Position numbers and translations under genes: made by a program
The notes under the pieces: model-generated
Database searches by the model: none
What the model was told of the DNA's origin: nothing
Seen by the model: only the letters and a program-made list of their open reading frames with translations
Shown here: positions 44,010-56,000 of the stretch, piece after piece
Numbering within the stretch: position 1 is the stretch's first letter
Layout of the letters: each line of letters starts with the position of its first letter
From: Trichobilharzia regenti
Lineage: Eukaryota; Platyhelminthes; Trematoda; Strigeidida; Schistosomatidae
Direction of reading: 5' to 3'
DNA: 64,000 nt
NCBI GenBank assembly: GCA_944472135.2
Contig: OX235265.1
Span: 88,258,984 to 88,322,983, forward strand

Positions 44010-47000
44010 ATATAGGAGAATAATATTCCGTTGGAACACATTGTCTGTATCACACCACCACAATTGTGCCCCCGTCAAATACTTTCAACTGAAGTTGGTC
44101 CCATCTTCTTCGTGCTGGCGTCTTTATTTGTTTGTCTTGCTGTATCTATTTCCGGAGCTCACTGACGTTCACCCACTTCTCTTTGTTTGCATTTCTGATC
44201 GTGTATACGTGACCCCATCTCACGGTGACCATGTATAATCCTTCCCACTTTGGAAGCAGTTTGCATAGCCCTGGCGCATATTCTCCGGTGTTTCTCTTCA
44301 CACTGTCATATGCTGTCTTCGCCTGACCTTTCAGCGGCGTCTCAAGTAACAGCCTCTTTGTTGACGGATATTGAACGCCATTCAACTCTGCAGCAGCCTC
44401 AAAGTCCTGCAAGAAGACCAATGTTTCCCTTTTCAAAAACTGCGGGGCACAAGCTGTTCATTTGTCGGTAAGCAGAGACACCGAATGCAACAGCAGAAGA
44501 CAAGACACGAAAGCCAAGGTATATTTTCAGCTGATCAAACTGCAATTTATATATATAAACGGTTTTTACTCCTAAACCAATCACTGAGCGTTTGATTTTG
44601 GTTTACTAGCTAGCCATTAGGCCAGAGATCGAAGTGATATAAACACCACGGGACAGCTGTTTTGCTCGTTTGGTACGCCAAGTTCATCAGCTGTATACCC
44701 TCGGTGGTGGACGGGGGTGGTTGACTCAGCTCAGAGAGGTGAATCAGTTCAAACCCTTGCAAACTTGATAAATCGTCATCAATCTAATTGATATACGCTA
44801 AATAAAATATAAATCATCATAAATACATTTTTCCCACTTTGGAATAAACATAACTAGAAAGTCATCACAAGAAATGAGTGGGTGGGTGACAGATTTTGTG
44901 TACTGTTTCCCACCCCCTCTTCCCTCTCACTTTGTCTCTAAGTATTTCATTCACTGACCTATATACCTTGATAAAAGAAAAAATATGCTGCATGAAGTAT
45001 ACATGGAGCAGGAAATTCTTAGAATACAAGAAACCTTAGAAATGAATCATTGAATATATAATGCCTGATGATTAATTGATAAAACAGAAAATGAATGATA
45101 TTTATACATGCCCATTTTTGGCGTCATTCATTCAAGTGGTGTTTATTCCGTTATTTTTTTTTAAAAAGCAACTTGATTTGTATTCACAGTGTATCATATT
45201 GAGTGAGAGAAGAGAAAGAGAAGCATTGAAACTGGACAAAAAGTTAAAAGATTACGCGGCTATTCTATGCAAATCTATCTTTAAGAGCTTCACAAATATG
45301 TAGGAAGTTTTCACCTTATCAAGATACATTACAAGATTTCATAATGAGCTGATATCGGTTAGAGAACCATTGGAATACCAGTGGAGAGTACTGGAGAGGC
45401 GTTTCGTCCTAGTTTGGGACCAATAATGAAGAGCTATCCAGTACTCCTTACTAGTTTTCCAATGGTTGTCTTACCTGATGTCATTTTTTTTCCTTCACGT
45501 TCCCAGTGGTACATAGGGCTTCAAGCTTGTGGCTTGGAGTTTCCGTAGCAGTGTTTACTTTTAAAGGATGGGGTTGCTAGCCCCATGCCCAACCTTTCCT
45601 CTTTGCCAGCATTATTTCTGGCTTAACGAGGTAAAGGAGTGCGTCGGCCGGGGATCGAACCCCAGACCATGTGCATGGTTGGCGAGCGTCCTAACCGCTG
45701 TGCCACAGACGCACCCCTTACTGATGTCAGCTCAGGATAAAATCATGTAATCGATCAACTCAAATCCCTGACAACCAACACTTGAATTATCAAGATTCAA
45801 CCGAGAATAAAACACGGATATTACGGCGTTTAAACACATCTTCATATTTGACTGTGTGACTTCTATAATAAAAAAAATCGTAAAGTCACAAACAAACATA
45901 AGCTTAATAATTCAGTTTGAACTTTCCCGTTGATTGATTGGACCGAAACGCTCGAACTCTGTTGATATATCGCCTCCTTGTGCGGATGCTTCGGCGATGT
46001 GTGAGGATTTAACTTGAAGTAGTTTGTTGGATATTGACTAGCAACGGAATCAAGTTGGATGCGCATTTCGTCCTACACGACACTCGTCGTCTGGATGAGT
46101 CAAGTATGATGTGTTCTCACTGAGATTCAAATGTAGCCAGTACCCATCGTTTCAAACACCAAAGCGTTATCCACTAGACCTTGTGCGCCACAGGAGCCAC
46201 CTCTTGTGCAACGGCTATCAGTCATAATTTAATTCAATTTGCAGCACTACCACCTACTGGGGAATGCAAGTACATCCAGATGATGAGTCCCAAACAGGAC
46301 GAAATACGCCACAAGCTGGATTCCACTGCTGATTATCATCCATCGAACTACTTCAAACATACGCTTTGATTATGAATTCAACCTGATCTTTCATTTGTTA
46401 ACATAAAATTTGACTAACGCATCAAAGAAGAAATTTAAGAGATTGCGGAAATCACCAAATGATGCAAGCATACTCTAAAAGGCCACGTAAGATTAACAGA
46501 TGGGTAAAAAGTGAAGAAAAGTGACTGACAGATGTATGTATGTGATAGTAAACTTCTTGGAACTTGTTGATAGGGTGTTTAACCAAGCCTTCAAGATTTC
46601 TTATCATTCAAATATTGCGGCGCTTCACTTGAAACCATGAATTTACATTAGTTAAACAGCTAAAGAATACATTACTACTTCTATTAATCTAGTCACATTC
46701 TGAATATTTCCATGACGAAATAATGTAATAGTGATGACAAATTGCGCTTCTAGCAGCTAATACAAATTAGCACGTCCCATAGATTTAAAAGTTATACGAC
46801 TACTCCTATTATTATCCACCTTAAATTCCGAGTAGAACATGAGTTCAACAGAACATCTCCATTTCATCAAGTTCTCTGCAGTCTTTTTTAGCTGACCCCA
46901 AGATTACTTATGAGTATTCATCTCCGCCTTACACGATCGCCTCCATGTCACCCTCGAACCAACTCCCCACTAGAGGAACTGCATTGTATGCGGTGTCACT

Positions 47001-50000
47001 CAACGGTCTTCTTGGAGAATGTGTCTTATCCATCTCCATTTTTTTCTACATATTTTATGGGGTGATAGCTTCTTGGTTTGTTCGTTGTTATATTCCCTTG
47101 TTGCTTATCTCCACTGACTGGCTAACCATGGGATCTTCAGCGTGGAGCCAGGGAAGGTAGTTGCTGATAAAAGTCTACAGTAGCCTATTAGGCATGACTT
47201 TGGTCACACACATGAGCCATGCCTCTGAACCATATTGGAGAAATGACTTGACTAATCATCAGATTTTAACGATCACATTTTACAGAGTGTTTATTGAACG
47301 ATAAGCAATCAAACAGCAAACAGGTGAACACACCAACAAATATGATGAAGTAAAGTTTAAACTGATTGTTTTCAGCTGAGTTAAAAGTCAAGAGTGTTAC
47401 GATATGAAAGTAAGTCCCATGAACTTCCTCTTCACGCGGTGAAAGAGAGAATTATATGGTGCTAAAAACTGGATTACTGGACATACATGCATACAGGTGT
47501 CCACGCAGGAGAGCTGGAATAGCATAACTCCAAAACAGCTTATGGTATACATGGGCTCCAGAATCGGAAAGGGTCGAATGCTGTAAGAACCAACCTGGTC
47601 TGGTGTCACCAGAAACCATCCGAACGTTGTTCATGATGCTGTTCGACTGGCATGTGAATCAGACCGTAAGTCCAGATTGTATCCCAGCACTCGCAGGAAA
47701 TTTACAGCTTTATGTGGAGTATCTCCCCTGGTGCCCAAAATATATCAAGTTCGTGTTTCACTAATAATAGTAATAATAATAATAATAATAACAAATATGT
47801 ATAATGCCTTAAACAAACGCGCATATACACATGAAATGTATGATAATGTAATTAGGCTGGTAAAGTCAGTTTACTTACTGACTTAAGGCGGGGGTGAGGG
47901 TGTAGCCACTAGTTTTTTCTTCAAACCAGCAACAACAGAGACACCAACCCACCCACCCACACACACACACACACACAAGGAAAGGAATGAACTTTCCTAA
48001 AACACTAATGTATATCACAACTTTATATATAGTGTAGTATAGGGGAAAAGACAGAGACAAGATGCAATTTTATCCACTTAGATACAGTTTATTGTTAGCT
48101 CTCACGCTAAAAAAACTCCTGTATTTGTAAAATCATGGGAATAGAAAAATTAAATAATATTTGAAGATAAAGATGAGGTAAAAATATCTTTTTAAGAGTT
48201 AGTTAGTTAGTTAGTAGGGGTTTGACTTGTTCCAACTTTGGTCACAGACTGATGTCAGTTGGGGAGTACTGAACAGGCGTTTCGTCCTAGTTTGCGACTC
48301 TTCATCAGTTCCCACCCATCGGGATTCGGAACCAGGAGCTCAGTGATCTGAGAGCTCACCTAGTAACCAAAAGGTTCTGTGTTCGAAACCTAGTGGATGA
48401 GTGCCACTGAGGAATTCAAGACTACAACGAAACAGTTGTCCGGTACTCCTTGATTTTTCAATGCTTCTTTAATTGACTTTATTCTGTGATCGAACGAGAA
48501 AAAAACTATTTAAAAAATGTATCTAAACAAATCAGTATATCACGTAAAAGAACCAAGGATGGTCAGGTGAGGTGAACACAAATGTAAACAATGAGAAACT
48601 TACTCTAAAACGATTAGCACTTTTACAGGTACGATTTGAGTCAATATTTTGTTTGTTCAATTGTTCATTGATGAGTGAAGATGTGCTGGCAGAAGTGCTA
48701 GAACTAACACAAAATGTCACATAATATGGTAATCCAATGAATTCTGGTCGATTATCATTAATATCTATAAGATTTACATGTACAGCTCCAGTACCAATAC
48801 GATTTTGTGCATCACGTACAAGAATATTCAGTGTGAAGTTAGTTGTCATCTCACGGTCTAATTCAGTGGTGTTTTGCTTACCCGTGGCAAAAACACTTCC
48901 AGTCAGTGGGTGTACATAAATACCTGGATGCGGATTGAGTGTGATAAATCTAAAAGATAAAAGACAAAGGGACAGGGGGAAAGAATGACTTTACGCTACT
49001 GTGAAACGCAATTCAATAAACACATAAATCTTTAATAAAGTTTATTCAATAATAGTGCTGGTATTAATATATGTGCCAGAACAAACAGTACTAATTAGAA
49101 GAAGAACAAACATTCAAACAACAAACCAATAATAGTTGAAGGTATAGTTACTCAGGAAATTCTCTACAGATAGCTAATACACCTTAACATAATGGTGGGG
49201 GGCTGGCAAATCATGCAATGACCCAACAAACCACAATGACTAGAACTAATGGTAGAAACGTCATGTGGATGACAATGGTTAAACTAGAAAGCACTTACCA
49301 CCATAATGGTGGGGATCTGTGAGCGAAATCCTTCCACCGGCAAAGAGGGATGTAACAGCAGTAGGGTGAACTCCCGTCTTTTGACCATATATGCTGCCTC
49401 TCCACTCTGGAGATGTAGGAGGGGATTAGACAAGGATGTCCCCGAAAAGTGTACTTGCCAACTTATCTAGCAGGGGTCCGTAGCCCGAAAACCACTTCAA
49501 ACAGGCTATGTGTGTGTGTGTCCGACCAGCCCCTATCAGTTGTTTCCCTGGCCCTTGTGGTCACGCAGCTCTTTCTTTTTGAAGCACCTCAAGAAGAAAA
49601 CAACTTCCAAGGGATGTGGACACTTGGGGAAGGAAAGAATAACCACCCCGCCACCTCCCAACACACACAAACACTCTTCTATAAACATATTCAGAAAATT
49701 AAATGAAAGTTCACTTGTATAATCAATCAATAATAATAAGGCATGAGTGTTACCATATATCCAATCCAGATATCATGTATAAAATCTTGTCTGCGCACAT
49801 ACACACACACACAAACATCCACATTACATAGAGCATAGTGACAGAACACCATTTCGAAACTTGGAGACAAAAAGCCACTGGCACTTATTTTTGGCTTGGT
49901 TTATTGTGCACGTTTTGTTCGTTTATTGACAAAATTATTTATACTAGAAATTACTATTATTATTATTATAAATAATTCAATTAAGCGCACGCTGAAATGA

Positions 50001-53000
50001 AACATGATTTAACAAAACAAAAATAAACATTTATCAACTATATATCTAATACCCAATTGAAACAGTATATGTATAATGGATCACTGTGACATTCAGTCAC
50101 ATGAATCACAAGTATTAATTAGTTAAGCATGTATCTAAAAATTTTAGTCAAATAAATTTTTCAGGTTTGATAACGAGTTGACACCAGTTAGAGAAACATT
50201 GGAAACCACTGGACAGCTGTTTCCTCCTAGTGTTTCGGACTGTTCGGCAGTCCCCATCCACCGACAGGTTTCTAACCCAGGGCCTTCCAATTAAGAATTG
50301 AGCTCGTAGACCATTCAGCCACTGGGACTCGATCCAATGGCCGGCTTATGAATTCCAACTTGCACCAATTCGCGAAATATACATATATATACTAACTGCG
50401 CGTCAGTTCCATAGGTGGGTAACTGGCCTTTTACCTGACTTGGTCTCGGGTTCGAACCCCAGCAGTGGAGTACTCCTGAGGAGTTCCAAACCAGCACCAA
50501 ACAACTCTCCAATACTCCCTGCTGGTTTTCCAGCGGTTCTTAAACTGATGTCAAATCTATGACATCCGACTATCAACCAAAGGACGTGTGTACTGTTCAG
50601 AAGTTCGCTCCGTCCTTCTCTATGGCTCTGAAACATGGCCAATACGCGTTGAAGACATGAAAAAGGTTGACAGCTTTCGATCAGAGATATCTACAATCTC
50701 TTTCTCACGTTAGGTGGTTTAATAAGGTAAGTAATGCTGACGTTAGGCATAGAGTGTTGGGCAAACAGGGAAAACCAATCGACGAGGCTATAAAGTTACA
50801 TAGATGGCATAGAGATGGCTAGGTCACGTGGTGCGCATGCCTGCCTAACCATCTCCTCCCCCGACGGGCATTACTAGCTGACATAGGTGCAGACTTCCGG
50901 GTTGGGGCCATCGGGACTGACTCTAAGAATCAATGGCTGGAAACAATAGGTGACATGGCTCAAAATCGTTGCCAATGGCCAGCGCAGATGTATTCAGTCT
51001 CTGTAATCTTTCATACTCCTTTCTACCATTACCCATTCTGTTTCACTCTCATACTTGTCAAACTCTATTGATTCTCTTCACTCATCTTCTTGTTTACCTT
51101 TGTGTGTGCTATTTGGAACGTGGCAACTCGAACTGGTGCACTTCGTTGACAAGTTCTATGTTGAATCCAGACAGACAGACAACTCTATGACCAAGCCTGT
51201 AACCAATTAAATCCCTGCAGGAAACCAAACATTTGATAAGTGTAACTTTTAAACGACACATGTTGGTAAGATTATTACTGTATTTTTCAGTAGACCCCAT
51301 GTGTTAGAGAAATGAATTTAAAAATGTCCACATAGTAATAATGATGATAATGATGACGACAGCATAAATAATAAGGGGGAAAGAGAAGAAAACCTTTGCC
51401 TACGGCAAATAATACATAACAGAATTAATCACATGAAATATTAAACGAGACAGCTTTAATAATAGTGAGAAGTGATTAGGTTGCCAGGAGTAACGTATAT
51501 CCTGATTCGATAAGAAAGATTATTTCGCCAAGGTAGAGGGGAAGAAACAAGGATTAAACAAGAGGAGATTTTTGTGAAAAAGAAAGAACCATTGGCAAAA
51601 ATATATTACTAGACATATATGCGTTCACCACAAGACAACTGTAAATCAAGTAAGATTAGAAGAAAACAGTAGAAGTTATTTCTGTTTCATCAAACCACAG
51701 TTGGTATGTCAAAGTTTCTACAGAAATTCACGGGGAGAAAATTCAATGGTACGATAGTAGTCACTGTGTGTGTGCATGTATGTGTTTGTGACAAGAATAA
51801 GTGTCTGATTGCATACTTCTTAATCTAAAAGTTCAACGGCACCGCAACCTACACTACAACTACTACGTACTGTCTGTCTAAGTATTATAGTACTGTCCTA
51901 CTTCGCGCGGCCATCCCTACCTTCCTACCTACCTACCTACCCACCTACTGCTAACAACTGTCAGAGCGAAAAAAAGGAATGCGGCTGGAGCAGCGGTCAA
52001 CATAATATAAAATGCAACACTGTATATTAACGAAACTCATTTGATTACCCATCGGTAATCATAAGTGCGTGCGTGTGTATGTGTGTGTGTGAAGCTTTGA
52101 AGAGATCAAAGTCTCATTTAAGATTCAGATATCAGCATGTAAAGCTGACTAACTGAATTTCAACGTAGAATTTAGGTCGGAAATTCAGCAGTTGAAGAGT
52201 TTCTACACTCCGTATAGTACATAAAAGTAGAGAAAAGTGGGAAAACAAGATATTCTAAAGAAACATAATCAGCTGACATTTATGGTGGAAAGAATAATAA
52301 CATAGAGGAACACGAAAATTTAAGAGACTTGATAGATTAAAAAAGAATGGATGCATCTACGTTACACTGAGAACGGTCTTGAACAATATCACCAACAGCC
52401 AGCCATTTGGTTCTTAGTTCGAAATCACGCAATTGGCAATGTACACACTTCGAGGAGATGAGATTTCACAACAGTCTACTTTGGAAAACGGAATCATAAT
52501 ACGTGATCTATTTGACACCATAAATGGTAATCAAGAAAGCATTTCGAGGACTGGAACCAGACAGCAAGAGCATGATTTGACCACCACACCTAACTCTTTT
52601 ACAACTTAATCCGATGCCAGCCAATATTGCTCAACGCGACAAGCAGTGGCTGGTTCGGCAGGCATAAGATGTGGTCCTAGCCACTATCTCTAATCACGAA
52701 ATCAAGCGGATTTCATCGATAACAATCATAAGAAAAGCATAAACAATTCACATTTAATAGCATACAACACACGGGGACCACCTAAGATTTTAATTTGGTA
52801 ACCTAGATATCATTGGTATCACTAATGCATAAAAACAAATTTAACTATTTCCTGTATAAGGAAACAACGATTGGGTAATGGCTTTATTGCCTTTCCCCAC
52901 GAAATTGTAGCGTCATAGTCCATTGGTATAGTGGCTCAATGAAAAGTTACCTTTTTGCATTAAAACGTCTTTTCTCGCGTACGCATTATCTGTGGAATTA

Positions 53001-56000
53001 TATCCTTGAATTGCGTTATATTTGCCTGAAAATGATATCTGTGCAATGTTGAAATGGATTAAATGAGGTAGTAAGTTCAAAAGTCAACCGAATATTATTT
53101 ATATTCAAGTATCGGATTGTAAGGGATCCCCATTGATTGATTACAGGATTTCATCATGAGCTGACTTCGGTTAGACGGTCACTGGAAAACCAACTGGACA
53201 GCTATTTCATCCTAATTTGGTACTCTTTATGAGTACGCACCCACCAAGAGGTTCGAACCAACGACCTTCTGGTTACAGGGCGAGCGCTCGTAGACCATTA
53301 AGCCACTGGGACCTAATCCAATGGCCAGGGAATGAATTCCTACTTCACAAGTTCCAAACTAGGACGAAACAGCTGTCCTGTTACCCCCTCATTGATTTTC
53401 CAATGGTTCTCTAACCGATGTTAGCTCATGATGAAATCCTATAATGAATATTATTGAGTTCCCATGAAACCAAGCTGGTTTCTTTTGTCCTATTTACTAA
53501 AACTGCCTGATAATCACTGGGAGATAAAGGTGGCGCCACTTCAAAACACCCACGATTGAAACATTTATGATATAACGGAAGTAGAAAACAAAAACAAACA
53601 TAACTCACCTGTAAATTGTACCAACAGGAGAATTACGAATAGACAACTGACCAAGTTTTAATAATTCTGAACCAGCATAATGCTCTTCAACCTCAACATG
53701 TAAACCATCCACAGGATCAAGAATAAGCGGTTTCGATTCACGCATAGGATGTACACTACGCATATAAATAGTGACATTTGAACGACTGATATGCGCAATC
53801 GGTTTATGACTATCCCAAGCTTCAATGTGTAGGAAAAAAGTTTGATCTCTTGATAGAAAAGATGTAGGTGTGTTGATGATGATCTCTGAAAGACTCGAAT
53901 TTGGTGCAACACGTAAAAGGCCAGTATTTTCATCCAGAGTGAAGTGTTCAACACCATCACCACCGACAAGATAATAATGAACCTTTTATATGTTGTTGTT
54001 TATATTTTTCAATAGAAAAAGAGAAAGAGAATGTGCATCTTCATAAAATTATCAATACATTAGGAAAAAGGATAAAAGTTTCAATCACACGGGGAAATAG
54101 AGGTGATGAATGGTAACCTTTTTTTCATAAATACAGTTTAAGAATTTTGAAATTAAATTTCAGACTGTTTGTCATGATTATTATTATTATTCAACCATAA
54201 AATTCGTACATTATAGGCACGAAGAGACATGCCAAACAAAATCTGATAGTTTATGCGGGGGTTGGGATAATGCCTAGACGCCCACACCTAAGCAAGGGGA
54301 TTGTCTGAAGAGGCTACCTCCCCCCTTGGAGCTTTTAACTTGAAGTATGGATCCATAAGGCAGTGGTGCAGCATTGCCATGGATTCTAGTGACCGAAACA
54401 TCCATTACACCCTTTTGCATCCTGGAACCAGAGTTTTCCAACTCCCCATCTCTCCCAGGTAGACACATGTACGTCCGCCAGTCTGGTCATAAACGCCAGA
54501 TGTTTGCAACCACTTTTTCACTTTTGTGAAGAACGTCATCACTCATAACATGGAGGCAATGAATAGGACTCACTTGTTAATTTATTTAGCCTTACATATT
54601 TATTCCCCTTTATGAATTTGAATAAAGTAAGAATAACAATTTGTCCAGAATAAGATGGCATACCATCATTTATGTCGCTGGCTTTTCATCAGCTGCGTAC
54701 AGCCTAAAGAAATGATTAAGTTTACGTTCAGAAACAGTTTTAACCTACTTGCAAACTTTACACGATGTCGGTTGACATCAAGTTTCAAAACTTAATGACC
54801 AGTGCTCAAAAATTACACTGATGCGGTTTTTACCCCGAGAGTTCAAGTTTAAACAAAAATCAATGTATGCATAAAATGGTAAAGAAGTTGCGTAATAAAG
54901 ACGAGAGGTAAGATAATGAATAACTAATAAATTGAGTAACAATGTACTGAGTTCGACTTAAATTATAGAAACAAGAGGGGGGTTAGGTTAAAACCGAAGA
55001 TTACGCAATCGTATGAAAGAGAGAGAGAGAGAGAAAGAGTTAAGACATCTAGTTACTAGGATTAGGAAAGACTGATTAACTGCATCTTTCTGAACACATA
55101 AATGGGGTTTCAGGAGTTCGATGGAGATTGCTTCACAACAAACTGGAGGAGAATTGTACTTTGTTGCCCATTGATTAATTTTTGAAGGTTATTGCAATTT
55201 CCACCTGATGACCCGTGTCAAGGAGATGTTTGACAATGGCACTATTGAAAGAGTTTATTCCCTCGGTATGCAGACCTTTTGTTACATGTTCATAAATTTG
55301 AAGGTGTGTCCTTCTCTTCTATTCTCCCGATGTAACTGCTCCCGCAGATACATGTAAATTCGTATACACCGTCTTTTATTTAGTCTGAAGGAGACAGTTA
55401 ACTTGAAAATGCATTATTTCTTATGGATTTACCAGTATACCGTTTCTCTCAGACTATTGGAAAGAATACTATTCACTATTCTGTATTCTCAGATAAGTTT
55501 TAAAAGTGTGGCTTTTTCGGTTAAGTAAGCATCACTGCAGTGAAGTTATGGAAAAGACATCCTAAGCTATATATTATCATTATTATTTCCTTTAATTCCT
55601 AGAAGAACATGGGGCTTCAGCCATGCGTTTCCATTGCGTTCGCTTCCCTACTAGAGTTTTCACCTGGCTCCAAGTCTGCCCATATGCTTTCATCTCCTCT
55701 TCACATGACCTCCTCCAAGTCACCCTCACACTGACGACCAACTCGCCGCTTCTTTTTCAGGTTCTACTCGAGGGCTTTTCTAGTGATGTTATTTGATGGT
55801 TTCCTCAGAATGTGGCCAGTCTACATCCATTTCTTCCTGACTATTTGTTTCACAACCGGTTTCTGGTTAGTTCGCTCATCGCCAGAGATCCCTGTTGCTG
55901 ATCTTTTCTGACCGGCCATCTGATCTTGAGTATTGAGCGAAGACAACTGTTAATGAAGGTTTGTAGTTTGTTTGAGATGCTCTTTATGACGCGCCAAGTC

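Noticed and set aside
53658..53969. 103-codon minus-strand open frame within a cadherin exon
   Set aside because: It is in a different register from the cadherin reading, which is the one continuous in phase with both neighbours.
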